Source of the DNA: Craterilacuibacter sinensis
Lineage (GTDB): Bacteria; Pseudomonadota; Gammaproteobacteria; Burkholderiales; Chromobacteriaceae
Direction of reading: 5' to 3'
Length of the DNA: 64,000 bases
Assembly (NCBI RefSeq): GCF_009831765.1
Contig: NZ_WSSB01000008.1
Location: 125,238 to 189,237, forward strand
Shown: piece by piece, positions 1 to 9,176 of the stretch
Layout of the letters: each line of letters begins with the position of its first letter
How positions within the stretch are numbered: the first letter of the stretch is position 1
Notes under the pieces: model-generated
What the model was told of the DNA's origin: nothing
Databases searched by the model: none
Seen by the model: only the letters and a program-made list of their open reading frames with translations
Translations under genes and position numbers: made by a program

Positions 1-1
1 C

Positions 2-337
2 GTACCGCTGGATGCCGATTTCGTATTCGATGTGCGCTGTCTGCCCAATCCGCACTACATCCCCGAACTGCGCCCGCTTACCGGCAAGGATCAGGCCATC
101 ATCGACTACTTTGCCGGCGAACCCAAAGTCGCCGAGATGATTGCCGACATCCAGACCATGCTGGAAAAATGGCTGCCCGAATTCAGGCAGGAAAACCGCA
201 GCTATCTGACCGTGGCTATCGGCTGCACCGGCGGCCAGCATCGCTCGGTATTTATCGCCGAAACATTGGCCCGCCGCTTTGCGCACGAACAAGTACTGCT
301 GCGCCACCGCCAGTTACAAAGAGCGGGATGCGACTGA
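2..337 (+). CDS. rapZ: RapZ RNase adapter protein, C-terminal part (5' truncated by window edge)
   Basis: Only the last 111 residues are in the window; the frame is already open at base 2. The sequence carries the C-terminal RapZ signature: a PNP(H/Y)Y segment, LRPLTGKD, and the strongly conserved [12 protein letters not shown] block near residue 80 of the fragment. In E. coli, RapZ binds the small RNA GlmZ and presents it to RNase E, which tunes glucosamine-6-phosphate synthase. The family also has an N-terminal P-loop ATPase domain, which must lie upstream of this window. The C-terminus ends in an Arg/His-rich tail ([11 protein letters not shown]). The stop overlaps the start of the next gene, so the two are probably cotranscribed. 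Family assignment is secure; the GlmZ role is inferred from E. coli. Confidence 0.93.
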   Translation, partial: VPLDADFVFDVRCLPNPHYIPELRPLTGKDQAIIDYFAGEPKVAEMIADIQTMLEKWLPEFRQENRSYLTVAIGCTGGQHRSVFIAETLARRFAHEQVLLRHRQLQRAGCD

Positions 338-693
338 TACGTCCGGGCGACTATCTGGTGATGATGCTGGCCGGTGCGCTATGCCTCACCCTGTTCTGGC
401 AGTTATGGGCCGGTGAGACGGCACGCACGCTCACGATACGCAGCAAAGGCAAACTGTGGCGGGAAGTCAGCTTGCTGCACAACCAGATTCTGGATGTGCC
501 CGGTCCTTTGGGGCTGACCCGCATCGAAGTGCATAACGGCCGCGCCCGTATCGGCAGCGACCCGGGCGCGCGCCAGTACTGCGTCAAGCAAGGCTGGCTG
601 GACAAGGCTGGGCAAAGCGCCATCTGCCTGCCGAATCAGACCAGCATCGAGCTTGGCAACGGCGCAGCACACTATGACAGCCTCAGTTTCTGA
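328..693 (+). CDS. NusG domain II-containing small membrane-anchored protein
   Basis: A 121-residue protein starting at the ATG that overlaps the rapZ stop (start 328, rapZ ends 337); a longer reading from 169 would run entirely inside rapZ in another frame and is rejected. One hydrophobic segment near residues 8-27 ([18 protein letters not shown]) looks like a signal anchor. The rest matches the NusG_II family: a basic strand, a VHNGRARI strand, then [19 protein letters not shown], where the paired Cys residues are typical. The family is a beta-barrel of unknown function, found outside the real NusG. In many Neisseriales and Firmicutes it sits directly before the Gx transporter gene, as here, which suggests a joint envelope or quinone-related role that has not been established. 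Confidence 0.85.
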   Translation: MRLIRPGDYLVMMLAGALCLTLFWQLWAGETARTLTIRSKGKLWREVSLLHNQILDVPGPLGLTRIEVHNGRARIGSDPGARQYCVKQGWLDKAGQSAICLPNQTSIELGNGAAHYDSLSF

Positions 694-1210
694 ACATCTG
701 AGCCTGCGTGTCGGTGCAGACGATCAGCGTATTGCCGCGCTGGCAGCCATCGCCATTGTCCTCGCGCTGATCGATGCGGGCCTGCCCTCGCCGCTCCCCG
801 GGATCAAGCCCGGCCTTGCCAATATTGTCACCTTGCTGGCGCTATATCACCTGGGCTGGCGCGCCGCACTCTGGGTCAGCCTGTTACGCATTCTCGGCGC
901 CGGATTATTGCTGGGCAGCCTGCTGACACCGGGGTTTTTCCTGTCGCTGGCCGGCGCACTGGCCAGCCTTGCCGCGCTGGCGCTGGCCTTTCGCTTGCCC
1001 GGCACATGGTTCGGCCCGGTTTCGCTCAGCATTGTCGCCGCCTTCAGCCATATTGCCGGGCAACTGCTGCTGGCCCGGCTATGGCTGATTCCCAGCGACG
1101 GCATACTTTATTTTGTTCCGCCTTTCGCGCTGGCCGCGCTGGTGACCGGTCTTGTCAACGGCATCATCGCGGCACGCTTGCTCGCCCCTACACCGCAACA
1201 GGATGCCTGA
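674..1210 (+). CDS. Gx transporter family membrane protein (HepI-like)
   Basis: A 178-residue, highly hydrophobic protein with about five membrane segments. The start at 674 (MTASVSEHL) overlaps the end of the NusG_II gene by 20 bases; an ATG at 653 is possible but extends the overlap. The motif PLPGIKPGLANIVTLLALY is the hallmark of the Gx_transp family, historically annotated as heptaprenyl diphosphate synthase component I but structurally related to ECF-type substrate-binding membrane subunits. Substrate is unknown. The adjoining NusG_II gene and ubiX hint at isoprenoid or quinone metabolism, but this is only context. Its stop overlaps the ubiX start by one base (TGATG), implying translational coupling. 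Confidence 0.85.
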   Translation: MTASVSEHLSLRVGADDQRIAALAAIAIVLALIDAGLPSPLPGIKPGLANIVTLLALYHLGWRAALWVSLLRILGAGLLLGSLLTPGFFLSLAGALASLAALALAFRLPGTWFGPVSLSIVAAFSHIAGQLLLARLWLIPSDGILYFVPPFALAALVTGLVNGIIAARLLAPTPQQDA

Positions 1211-1827
1211 TGAACTCTTACAGCAAAACCGTGACCGTTGCCCTGACCGGCGCTTCCGGTCTGCCTTATGGCCTGGCGCTGATACGCGAACTGGTCAAGG
1301 CCGGCTGCCGCGTCTGGGTACTGTGTTCACAAGCGGCCCATATCGTCGCCAAACAGGAAATGGGGCTGACGCTGCCTGCGCGCGCCGCCGATCTGGAGCA
1401 GTGGCTGAGCCAGGAATACGCGGCGGCGGCGGGACAGCTTAAGGCTTTTGGCCGCGAGGAGTGGTTTGCGCCGGTGGCATCCGGCTCCAACCCCGCGGAT
1501 GCCATGGTAGTGTGCCCATGCTCGATGGGCACACTGGCCGCCATCGCCATGGGCAGCAGCGACAATCTGATCGAACGCGCGGCCGATGTCAGCATCAAGG
1601 AGCAGAAAAAGCTAGTGCTGGTACCGCGCGAAACGCCGTTTTCCGCCATTCATCTGGAGAATATGCTCAAGCTTGCACGTCTGGGCGTGGTGATCCTGCC
1701 CCCCTCACCCGGCTTTTACACCCACCCGCAGAGCATAGACGACATGGTCGATTTCATCGTGGCGCGCATTCTCGACCAGATAGGCGTGCCCCACCAACTG
1801 GTGCCGCGCTGGGGCGATACGGCATGA
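1210..1827 (+). CDS. ubiX: UbiX flavin prenyltransferase
   Basis: A 205-residue flavoprotein that makes prenylated FMN from FMN and dimethylallyl phosphate, the cofactor of the UbiD decarboxylase in ubiquinone synthesis. The N-terminal TGASGLPYG loop binds flavin phosphate. Further family marks are SGSNPADAMVVCPCSMGTLAAIAMGSS in the middle and the LVLVPRETPFSAIHLENML segment, both conserved in UbiX/Pad1. The length matches the family (about 190-210). Start chosen at the ATG overlapping the preceding stop. The stop overlaps the ATG of the NAD(P)HX repair gene. No ubiD is seen in the window. Confidence 0.95.
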   Translation: MNSYSKTVTVALTGASGLPYGLALIRELVKAGCRVWVLCSQAAHIVAKQEMGLTLPARAADLEQWLSQEYAAAAGQLKAFGREEWFAPVASGSNPADAMVVCPCSMGTLAAIAMGSSDNLIERAADVSIKEQKKLVLVPRETPFSAIHLENMLKLARLGVVILPPSPGFYTHPQSIDDMVDFIVARILDQIGVPHQLVPRWGDTA

Positions 1828-3278
1828 GCGCGGCACTTTTTTCCTTGCAATCCCAAAGGCAACTGGAACAAAGCGCCGCAGCACTGGGCCTGATGCGCCG
1901 CGCCGCCTGCGCCGCCGCACACTGGATCATGGCGCGCTATCCGGCAAGTGCCGCCATCACGGTACTGGCCGGCCCCGGAAACAATGGCGGCGACGCGCTA
2001 CACCTGGCTTGCGAACTGCTTAACGCAGGCTATGCCGTGACCGTCATCAGCCCGCAAAAACAAAGCTCGGCCGAAGCGCAAGCGGCGCGCGCGCGCTGGG
2101 ATGCTTGCGCCATGGCGACATACACCAGCCTGTCTGCGGCCCATACCGACCTGATCGTTGACGGTTTGTTCGGCATAGGCTTGAGCCGGCCGCTTGCCTC
2201 ACCTTGGGACGCGCTGATCGCACAGGTCAACGCCCGTGGCGTACCTGTGCTGGCGCTGGACACGCCAAGCGGGCTGGATGCCATGAGCGGCCACGCACCC
2301 AATGCAGCCATTCGCGCGGCACATACGCTGACCTTTCTTTGCTTCAAGCCCGGCCTGCTGACAGCAGACGGCAGCGAACTGGCCGGAGAAGTTCATCTGG
2401 CGACACTGGATGTACCCGCGACGCTACTGCCAACGCCGGAAGGCGAACTGAACCGCCCCGGCGTTACGGCGCTCAAACGCCATGCCAATAGCCACAAGGG
2501 CAGCTTTGGGACCGTGTGTATCGTCGGCGGTGCGCCCGGCATGCTGGGCGCGGCGCTTCTGGCAGGACGCGCCGCGCTGGCCGGTGGCGCCGGCAAGGTC
2601 TTGCTTGCCACGCTGGACAGCCGTCTGGCGGTCGATACCACACAGCCCGAACTGATGATTTCGCCGCTTTCCTTGCCGCTCGCGCCGCACAGCATCTGCG
2701 CCATCGGTCCGGGCCTTGGCACAAGCACGGCGGCGCAAGCGGCACTGTCGGCGGTGCTGGCAGGCGACACGCCCCTGGTGATAGACGCCGATGCGCTTAA
2801 TCTGCTGGCTCACGATGCGGGACTTTTCGCCACACTGGCAACAAGACAGGTGCCTGCCATCCTGACGCCGCATCCGGCGGAGGCCGCGCGGCTATTAGGC
2901 ATCAGCAGCGCAGCGGTACAGGCTGACCGCCTCGCTGCGGCGCGCACCCTGGCTGCGCGCCTAAACAAAGTGGTGGTACTCAAGGGAGCCGGCAGCCTGA
3001 TCGTCCGTCCCGATGGTTTTTACCGCATCAACGCCAGCGGCAATGCAGCGCTGGCTGTGGCGGGACAAGGCGATGTGCTGACCGGTGCCATCGCGGCGCT
3101 GCTGGCACAGCAACTCTCACCTTTTGATGCCGCCAGCCTCGCCGTCCACCTGCATGGTCTGGTCGCCGACCTGTATGTGAATGCCACTGGCGGCCCTGTC
3201 GGCCTGACCGCCTCTGCCACGGCTACGGCGCTTTCCGGCTTAATCAACGCGCTTTTGTGCGTCCAAAACCCCGGCTAA
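1824..3278 (+). CDS. nnr: Bifunctional NAD(P)HX epimerase / ADP-dependent NAD(P)HX dehydratase
   Basis: A 484-residue fusion that repairs damaged hydrated NADH and NADPH. The N-terminal YjeF_N domain (residues 1 to about 205) shows the epimerase loop GPGNNGGDALHLA and the LDTPSGLDA motif. The C-terminal ribokinase-like YjeF_C domain (about 215-484) shows SHKGSFGTVCIVGG, LTPHPAEAARLLG and the catalytic/nucleotide loop AGQGDVLTG. The ATG at 1824 overlaps the ubiX stop (ATGA), so this is chosen over the longer open frame that begins at 1461 inside ubiX. In E. coli this protein is encoded next to tsaE; here it closes a plus-strand cofactor-related run. Confidence 0.95.
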   Translation: MSAALFSLQSQRQLEQSAAALGLMRRAACAAAHWIMARYPASAAITVLAGPGNNGGDALHLACELLNAGYAVTVISPQKQSSAEAQAARARWDACAMATYTSLSAAHTDLIVDGLFGIGLSRPLASPWDALIAQVNARGVPVLALDTPSGLDAMSGHAPNAAIRAAHTLTFLCFKPGLLTADGSELAGEVHLATLDVPATLLPTPEGELNRPGVTALKRHANSHKGSFGTVCIVGGAPGMLGAALLAGRAALAGGAGKVLLATLDSRLAVDTTQPELMISPLSLPLAPHSICAIGPGLGTSTAAQAALSAVLAGDTPLVIDADALNLLAHDAGLFATLATRQVPAILTPHPAEAARLLGISSAAVQADRLAAARTLAARLNKVVVLKGAGSLIVRPDGFYRINASGNAALAVAGQGDVLTGAIAALLAQQLSPFDAASLAVHLHGLVADLYVNATGGPVGLTASATATALSGLINALLCVQNPG

Positions 3279-3325
3279 TAACGGAACATGCAGCCCCCTA
3301 CTCACCACTCTCTATTGCCAAGGAT

Positions 3326-4213
3326 ATGAACCAGCAAACCCGTGCCACCTTGTTCGGCCTCGCCGCAGTTCTCGCCTGGTCAACCGTCGCCACCGCTTTC
3401 AAGATCAGTCTCAGCTATCTGTCACCGGCGCAGTTGCTGCTATATGCCTGCACTGCCAGCTTGCTCGCGCTGTTATCCATCCTCGCCGTACAGCGCCGTC
3501 TGGGCGAGCTTATGCCGGCTCTGCGGCTTTACTGGCGCCGCTCGCTGCTTTTGGGCGCGGTCAACCCCTTTGCCTACTATCTGATCCTGTTTCAGGCCTA
3601 TGCCTTGCTGCCGGCGCAGGAAGCGCAAGCCATCAACTACACTTGGGCGCTCAGCATGACCCTGCTGTCAGTGCCGCTATTGGGCCATAGCCTGCGCAAG
3701 CTCGATCTGGCAGCAGCGCTGGTGTGCTATATCGGCGTACTCATCATCGGTACGCGGGGCGATGTGCTGGCGCTCTCTTTTTCCAATATGAACGGCATGC
3801 TGTTTGCGCTGGCGTCCACTCTGCTGTGGGCCAGTTACTGGATTTTCAACACCCGCGACACGCGCGAGCCGGTACTGGGGCTGACGCTGAACTTCATCAT
3901 GGCACTGCCACTGATTATGCTCTGGTGTGCACTAAGCGGCGAATTGGTGCCGGTTGCGTGGCAGGGCTTGGCGGGGGCGGCTTATGTAGGCGCCATCGAA
4001 ATGGGCTACACCTTCGTGCTGTGGCTGACGGCAATGAAGCTCACCCAAAGTACGGCGCGCATCGCCAACCTGATTTTCCTGTCACCCATTATCTCGCTGT
4101 GGTTGATTCACTTTTTTATCGGCGAACCCATCCTTGCCTCCACCCTGATCGGCCTTGCGCTGATTCTGGGCGGTTTGCTGCTGCAAAAGTGGCCACTCAA
4201 GCGCGAGGCCTGA
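3326..4213 (+). CDS. EamA/DMT-family inner-membrane transporter
   Basis: A 295-residue protein with ten predicted membrane helices arranged as two EamA repeats (residues about 8-140 and 150-288). The start is set at MNQQTRATLFG because the family begins just before helix 1; the 23 codons upstream are not hydrophobic or conserved in type. The FKISLSYLSPAQLLLYA and INYTWALSMTLLSVPLLG segments are typical drug/metabolite exporter signatures. Substrate cannot be told from sequence. It is separated from the nnr gene by 47 bases and may be read from the same transcript. No strong plus-strand terminator follows; the hairpin at 4215-4253 has its T-run on the other strand. Confidence 0.85.
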   Translation: MNQQTRATLFGLAAVLAWSTVATAFKISLSYLSPAQLLLYACTASLLALLSILAVQRRLGELMPALRLYWRRSLLLGAVNPFAYYLILFQAYALLPAQEAQAINYTWALSMTLLSVPLLGHSLRKLDLAAALVCYIGVLIIGTRGDVLALSFSNMNGMLFALASTLLWASYWIFNTRDTREPVLGLTLNFIMALPLIMLWCALSGELVPVAWQGLAGAAYVGAIEMGYTFVLWLTAMKLTQSTARIANLIFLSPIISLWLIHFFIGEPILASTLIGLALILGGLLLQKWPLKREA

Positions 4214-4214
4214 C

Positions 4215-4253
4215 GCAAAAAAGCCAGCCCCGGCCATCGGCAGGAGCTGGCTT
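4215..4253 (-). terminator. Rho-independent terminator of the UPF0149 gene
   Basis: Read on the minus strand, an AGCCAGC/GCTGGCT stem with a GC-rich loop is followed by six T residues. It lies just downstream of the minus-strand gene ending at 4268. The plus-strand side has no T-run. Confidence 0.75.
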
Positions 4254-4267
4254 GACACGCACCTTAT

Positions 4268-4918
4268 TTAACGGCGCTTATTCGTTTTGGCCGGCTTGAC
4301 CGGCTCGTCAAACAAAGTCTTGTCGTTTTCGGCGGCCGCCAGTGCCGCATCCATGCGTGCGCGCAAGCCCGTATAGAAGGCATATAGTGTCGCGATTGCC
4401 GGCGTGATCTGCCCCAGCAATTCTTCACGCTGCTCAACCACAGTACGCACAGCAGGATCGGGGTCGCGCTCCAGCGCCAGCATCATGATGGGCGCCAGCG
4501 CAGCACCGGCTTCGCTGTCATCGAAAGCCAGTTGCCAGTCGCCCGGCAGCAAGGCCATGCCGCGCTCGAAGCCTTCGGCCCAGTCATTTCCCGACACCTT
4601 GCCCTCGCCATCGGCCTCCAGCCACGGATGAAACTCTTCGCCAGCTTCCAGCGTACGCGCGATATCCAGCCAGTGTCCGCTGACCAGATGCATAAAGGCA
4701 TCAAATGCCTTGGTGCTGGCAAACGAGGTTTCATCCTCAAATGCAGCGCCCAGAATCAGCGGCAAATACTCGGCCGGACGTATCACCTCGGGCCCGGCAA
4801 TTAAGGCGGCGAAAAAGCCGTCCAGCGTCTCCAGACTCATCGCGCCTTGCGCGTGAAAGGCGGACAGGGTGGCGGACAGGCGTTCGTAATCGCTGTCGCT
4901 CAAGGCTTGATGGCTCAT
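4268..4918 (-). CDS. UPF0149 (YgfB/YecA) family protein
   Basis: A 216-residue acidic, mostly helical protein. Family marks are LDGFFAALIAGPEVIRPAEYLPLILG near residues 30-55 and the W..GF..G segment (NDWAEGFERGMALLPGDWQ). It lacks the C-terminal SEC-C zinc motif that many YecA proteins have; instead it ends in a Lys-rich tail (KPAKTNKRR). The start is placed at the ATG at 4918 (MSHQALSD) rather than eleven codons upstream because that is where similarity in style begins; the ribosome-binding site is weak for either. Function of the family is not firmly known, although YgfB-like proteins have been tied to regulation in Pseudomonas. Single-gene transcription unit with its own terminator. Confidence 0.85.
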   Translation of the reverse strand: MSHQALSDSDYERLSATLSAFHAQGAMSLETLDGFFAALIAGPEVIRPAEYLPLILGAAFEDETSFASTKAFDAFMHLVSGHWLDIARTLEAGEEFHPWLEADGEGKVSGNDWAEGFERGMALLPGDWQLAFDDSEAGAALAPIMMLALERDPDPAVRTVVEQREELLGQITPAIATLYAFYTGLRARMDAALAAAENDKTLFDEPVKPAKTNKRR

Positions 4919-5214
4919 GGTGGCGGGTCCGTAGCGGATGCAAAACGCCATTATCCGCCATAGCCGAGCGCCCGGACAGGGCTGATGGCAATTCTCGTCA
5001 GGGTGACGCAGTCGCAGTCGGCTGCAAATTTAAAACCATATATATAAAAACATGCAAATAAAAAACCCTTGGCATAAAATATGCCCTCGCAAATAGCACC
5101 AGCTAGACAGGTACAACTAAGCCGGCCATTTTCCTGGCATAACAGGCATCTGCCTGCCAATGGCAAACAACAAGCCCGGCCCCGATTGACCGCATACATA
5201 GCAAGCACAAGACC
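4919..5214. other. Intergenic region, divergent promoters, small palindrome
   Basis: About 296 bases without a gene between the divergent UPF0149 and PAS genes. It holds an AT-rich stretch (about 5025-5085) expected for promoters and a 15-base palindrome at 5071-5085 (GGCATA, AAA, TATGCC). I could not assign a sigma-28 flagellar promoter here. The ribosome-binding site before 5215 is poor. Confidence 0.5.
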
Positions 5215-5769
5215 ATGAAACCCAGGATCACCCCTACCCAACAACAAGTCCGCTTTCAGGCAGACGAGTTGATCATCAGCAAAACCGATCTTTCCGGGCG
5301 CATCACCTACGTCAACCGTGTCTTTATGCAAGTCTGCAACTATGCGGAAGACGCCCTGCTCGGGGTGCAGCACAATATCGTACGCCACCCCGACATGCCA
5401 CGCGGCGTGTTCCGCCTGATGTGGGATACGCTCAAGTCGGGGCATGAGTTTTTCGGCATCGTCAAGAATATGACTGCGGATGGACACTATTACTGGGTAT
5501 TTGCCAATATCACTATCGACCAGCGCAATAAGCAGCCGGTCGGCTACTTCTCGGTGCGCCGTCAGGCACCACAAAATGCAATCGATGCCGTCAGCACGCT
5601 TTACCACAAGATGAACGAAATCGAACAGACTGCGGGTGCAGCTAACGGTCCCGAGGCCTCCTTGCAATGGCTGCAGGCACAACTTCTGCAACAGGGCGTG
5701 ACGTACGAAAAATTCGTGCTTGATTTGTACCGGCAGGCAACAAACCGCACGGGAGAGATGGCAATATGA
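5215..5769 (+). CDS. Stand-alone Aer-type PAS sensor protein (CetB-like)
   Basis: A 184-residue soluble protein that is essentially one PAS domain (residues about 15-115) with a helical tail. It closely resembles the FAD-binding PAS domain of the aerotaxis receptor Aer: ITYVN, the NIVRHPDMP segment with Arg57, His58 and Asp60 at the same numbers as the flavin-critical residues in E. coli Aer, and GIVKN...GHYYWV. The Trp next to the GIVKN segment in Aer is Phe here. There is no HAMP, membrane or signalling domain in this chain. The stop overlaps the ATG of the adjoining MCP (ATGA), so the two are almost surely coupled. This is the arrangement of the Campylobacter CetB/CetA energy-taxis pair. 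FAD binding is inferred. Confidence 0.88.
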   Translation: MKPRITPTQQQVRFQADELIISKTDLSGRITYVNRVFMQVCNYAEDALLGVQHNIVRHPDMPRGVFRLMWDTLKSGHEFFGIVKNMTADGHYYWVFANITIDQRNKQPVGYFSVRRQAPQNAIDAVSTLYHKMNEIEQTAGAANGPEASLQWLQAQLLQQGVTYEKFVLDLYRQATNRTGEMAI

Positions 5770-7304
5770 GCAAGGATCTGGAACTACTGAGCGCGACCAG
5801 CAAGGCCAGCCGTCGCACGCTTTTTTTGGAACAGAAATTCATCCTGAGCTGCATCGTCTTTGTCTGCCTGGTGTGGATCGTGGCCGGCATCAGCATCTAC
5901 CAGCGCGGCGCTGGCTTCTCCAACATCAGCGTACCGCTGATGGCCGTCGGCTTTGCCTGCTATGCCTACTGGCATCAGCGCCGCCCGCTGGCCGTACTGG
6001 CAGAAATCGAATATGTGCTGCGTCTGGCCGCTCAGGGCGAGACCCATGTCCGACTCACCCGCACCAAGGGGCTAGGCGAAGTCGGCAAGGTCGCCTGGAG
6101 CCTGAATGATCTGCTGGACATTATCGAAGCGCACTCCAAAGACATCGCCACCTGCTTCGAGCGGGCGGGACAAGGCGACTACAGCCGCCCGGCACTCAGT
6201 TCAGGCTTGCCGGGCGAGTTCGCCCAGTCTATGGAAAACATCAATGTTGCCCTGCGCTCGATGCAGGAGGCCGCCGAATTTGATGCCAAGAACCGCCTCT
6301 CCAGCCAGCTGCATGCCCTGAATACCGGCAATTTGCTACGCAACCTCAAAGGCAACCAGCAGGACTTGCTAAGGGCCACTCAGGAAATGGCCGGCATGCA
6401 GGGCATGGCCGAACAGAACCTGGATGGCGCGCAGCGCAGCCGGCAGACAGTGGAAGAGCTCGACAGCGAATTCGAACAAATCACAGGCAATATGCAGACG
6501 CTTTCCGGTAGCGCCCGCCATCTGGGGGAAGCCAGCACCCGCATTGTCGATACGGTACGCATCATTACCGAGATCACCGAGCAGACCAATTTGCTGGCGC
6601 TGAATGCCGCGATCGAGGCGGCACGCGCCGGAGAGGTCGGCCGCGGCTTTGCCGTGGTGGCTGACGAAGTACGCAAGCTGGCCGACCGCACGCATGCAGC
6701 CACACTGGAAATCGGCAAGGTGATCAATAGCCTGCACCAGCGCGTTGAAACCATGGTGGCGCAAACGCTGGCGCTCGAAGCGCAAAGCAGCTCGGTCAGC
6801 CAGCGCGTTTCCGGCTTTCGCACCCAGTTCGAGCATGTAGCCGAGTCTGCACAGTCGACCATAGACAGTCTGGCCTGCGCCAAGGACATGACGTTCTCGT
6901 CACTGGTCAAGCTCGACCACATCATCTACATGCAGAACAGCTATATCGCACTTGAGCAAAATGGCGAAGGCAGCGAGGCTCAGGCCACCAATATCGGTCA
7001 TACCCAGTGCCGTCTGGGCAACTGGTATTACGAGGGGGCAGGCAAGAGCGATTACAGCCACCTTCCTGGCTATCAGGCACTCGAGAAACCACACGCCCAG
7101 GTACATGGTGCCGTGCAACGCGCCATGCAGACGGTCAAGGGCGACTGGCTGCACGACGCCAAGGTACTCCAGCAGATCATCGCGCATATGCATGAAGCAG
7201 AAATAGGCAGCAACCAGGTCATCGAACAGGTCGGGCGGATTTTCAATCGCCAGAAGCAGGCCCGTTCATCCGTGGACAAGCGCCCTGACGGCGTCCCCGC
7301 CTGA
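5766..7304 (+). CDS. Methyl-accepting chemotaxis protein with C-terminal CZB zinc-binding domain (CetA-like partner)
   Basis: A 512-residue chemoreceptor. Two membrane helices (about 24-45 and 54-69) are separated by only a few residues, so there is virtually no periplasmic sensor domain. A HAMP-like linker follows (about 70-170), then the signalling helices with the conserved tip [18 protein letters not shown] at about 269-286 and [15 protein letters not shown]. The tail (about 380-490) is a CZB domain: His385, the CRLGNWYY motif with Cys415, and His443 and His447 would bind zinc. In other bacteria CZB domains respond to zinc or to hypochlorous acid. Lacking its own sensor domain, it presumably receives redox input from the PAS protein encoded immediately upstream, with which it overlaps by four bases. 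Confidence 0.9.
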   Translation: MSKDLELLSATSKASRRTLFLEQKFILSCIVFVCLVWIVAGISIYQRGAGFSNISVPLMAVGFACYAYWHQRRPLAVLAEIEYVLRLAAQGETHVRLTRTKGLGEVGKVAWSLNDLLDIIEAHSKDIATCFERAGQGDYSRPALSSGLPGEFAQSMENINVALRSMQEAAEFDAKNRLSSQLHALNTGNLLRNLKGNQQDLLRATQEMAGMQGMAEQNLDGAQRSRQTVEELDSEFEQITGNMQTLSGSARHLGEASTRIVDTVRIITEITEQTNLLALNAAIEAARAGEVGRGFAVVADEVRKLADRTHAATLEIGKVINSLHQRVETMVAQTLALEAQSSSVSQRVSGFRTQFEHVAESAQSTIDSLACAKDMTFSSLVKLDHIIYMQNSYIALEQNGEGSEAQATNIGHTQCRLGNWYYEGAGKSDYSHLPGYQALEKPHAQVHGAVQRAMQTVKGDWLHDAKVLQQIIAHMHEAEIGSNQVIEQVGRIFNRQKQARSSVDKRPDGVPA

Positions 7305-7360
7305 AGCGGATACGCCGGCCAAACCGGCGCGACATCTTAGGCAGAGCATGCGGACACAAA

Positions 7361-7393
7361 AACGCCCCTTTTCGCAAAGGGGCGTTTCTTTTA
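7361..7393. terminator. Bidirectional terminator between the chemoreceptor and rlmD
   Basis: A strong AACGCCCCTTT/AAAGGGGCGTT stem with a short loop, T-rich on the plus-strand 3' side (TTTCTTTT) and also T-rich when read on the minus strand. It serves the converging chemoreceptor (+) and rlmD (-). Confidence 0.85.
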
Positions 7394-7426
7394 AAGATGC
7401 CGGCTGACCCGTCCTGATGGACAGGC

Positions 7427-9016
7427 TCAGTCTTGTGCCGGTGCCTCGCCTGCCGCAGCAGCTTCGGCTTCGCGCCGTGCTTTTTCGGCAAAGTAATAGG
7501 CGCGGCGGGCTTCTTTGGCGGCCAGGCGTTCGGCGCGCTCGGCGGCCAGACGCGCATTCTCCGCCGCATTGAGCTCGGCCTCTATCGCTTCGCGCTCGGC
7601 GCGTGCCGCCATCGATGCGGCCCTGGCGGCCTCGCGCTCGGCCGCTTCGGCCGCGGCCATCGCGGCCAGCTCTTCGCGGGTTTTACACGGGCCGGTTTTT
7701 TCAAACCAGGCCACGCTTTCTACGTGCGCGGTATGCGGGAACATATTGATGATGCCGGCTGCCTTGAGCGTATAGCCCTTGGTATTGACCAGCACGCCGG
7801 CGTCACGCGCCAGCGTGGACGGGCTGCACGACACATAAACGATGCGCTTGGGCGCACTCTCGTCGGTCAGCGCCTGGCATAGCTGCACAGCGCCGTCGCG
7901 CGGCGGATCGATCAGCATCTTGTCGAAATGCCCCAGTGCGGCAAAGCTCTCTTCGGTCACATCGAACAAGTTAGCCATTTCATAGCTGACCTGCGTTTCC
8001 AGACCGTTATGCGTGGCATTTTCCACGGCACGCTTGACCAGCGCCTCGCTGCCTTCCATGCCATGCACGGTTGCGCCCGAACGCGCAATCGGCAAGGTGA
8101 AGTTGCCGATACCACAGAACATATCGGCAATGCGCTCGCCCGGCTGCGCATCCAGCAGGCGCAAGGCACGGCTGACCATCACATTATTGATGCCCGGGTT
8201 GACCTGGGTAAACTCAGTCGGGTAGTACGGCATTTCAACGCCGAAATCGTCGAGGCGATAGCTCAGGCGCGGCGCATCCTTGGGATAGAGCGGATAGCAG
8301 GTTTCCGGCCCCTTGGGTTGCAGCCAGATCTGTAGCGGACGCGCGATGCCATGCGCATCGGCAAAGGCGGTAAACAGTGCCTCGTCGGCCGCGTTGATCG
8401 CGTCCATATTGCGGAACACCAGCACATCCACATCAACGCCGCCGGCGTATTCAATCTGCGGCATGCGGTCGCGTATCGACAGCTTGCCCACCAGCGTGCG
8501 CAGCGGTAGCAGCAAAGCGGAAATATGTGGCGGCAGCACATGGCACTCGGCCATATCGACGATAAAGCGCGAGCGTTTTTCATGGAAACCGATCAGCACC
8601 TCGCCCTTTTTCTCGACCCAGCGTGCCGACAGGCGGGCACGGTGACGGTAGCCCCAGCTCTGGCCGGCAATCGGTGTCAGCACGCGCTCGGGCGTCACTT
8701 TGCCGATGCGCGCCAGATTGTCTTCCAGCACGCGCTGCTTGATGGCAACCTGGGCGGTGAACTCCATATGCTGCATCGAGCAGCCACCGCATACCCCGAA
8801 GCTGGGGCAACGCGGTGTGGTGCGCATAAAGCTTTCTTTCAGCACGCGTACGGTTTCGGCATTCTCGTAACTGCTTTTGCTGCGGTAGCTGCGGTACTCG
8901 ACGGTTTCATACGGCAAAGCACCATCGATAAACAGGGTCTTGCCATTTACATGGGCGACGCCGCGACCTTCATAGTCGAGCGACTCAATCTGGGCCAAGG
9001 CCGGGGTATCAGACAT
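7427..9016 (-). CDS. rlmD: 23S rRNA (uracil(1939)-C5)-methyltransferase RlmD with long Ala/Arg/Glu tail
   Basis: A 529-residue SAM-dependent methyltransferase. The N-terminal TRAM domain (about 8-60) is followed by the 4Fe-4S ligands Cys70, Cys76, Cys79 and Cys158. The catalytic domain has the SAM loop [12 protein letters not shown] (about 298-309), the IDPPRDG motif (about 369-375) and the catalytic Cys397 in [11 protein letters not shown]. The fold ends near residue 440 (VAWFEKTGP). Residues about 445-529 form an extra charged helix very rich in Ala, Glu and Arg, absent from E. coli RlmD (about 433 residues). Start at 9016 (MSDTPALAQ) preferred to five codons upstream because the TRAM domain begins directly after. 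Confidence 0.94.
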   Translation of the reverse strand: MSDTPALAQIESLDYEGRGVAHVNGKTLFIDGALPYETVEYRSYRSKSSYENAETVRVLKESFMRTTPRCPSFGVCGGCSMQHMEFTAQVAIKQRVLEDNLARIGKVTPERVLTPIAGQSWGYRHRARLSARWVEKKGEVLIGFHEKRSRFIVDMAECHVLPPHISALLLPLRTLVGKLSIRDRMPQIEYAGGVDVDVLVFRNMDAINAADEALFTAFADAHGIARPLQIWLQPKGPETCYPLYPKDAPRLSYRLDDFGVEMPYYPTEFTQVNPGINNVMVSRALRLLDAQPGERIADMFCGIGNFTLPIARSGATVHGMEGSEALVKRAVENATHNGLETQVSYEMANLFDVTEESFAALGHFDKMLIDPPRDGAVQLCQALTDESAPKRIVYVSCSPSTLARDAGVLVNTKGYTLKAAGIINMFPHTAHVESVAWFEKTGPCKTREELAAMAAAEAAEREAARAASMAARAEREAIEAELNAAENARLAAERAERLAAKEARRAYYFAEKARREAEAAAAGEAPAQD

Positions 9017-9176
9017 TATTTTGGTAATCAAATCAAAGCGAAGGCGGCGATTTTCTCAGAAACACGCCACAAACGCACGCCCGCTATCCCTTAAGCAGCA
9101 AAGCTGGCCTCGCAAAGCAGCGCTTCTGCTAAAATCCGGAACTGTTCCCAGCCTAATTATTTGCCGAAGCCTAACC

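Noticed and set aside
4919..5214. Possible sigma-28 promoter before the chemoreceptor genes
   Set aside because: I could not find a TAAA-N15-GCCGATAA-like arrangement; the AT-rich tract fits an ordinary promoter equally well.
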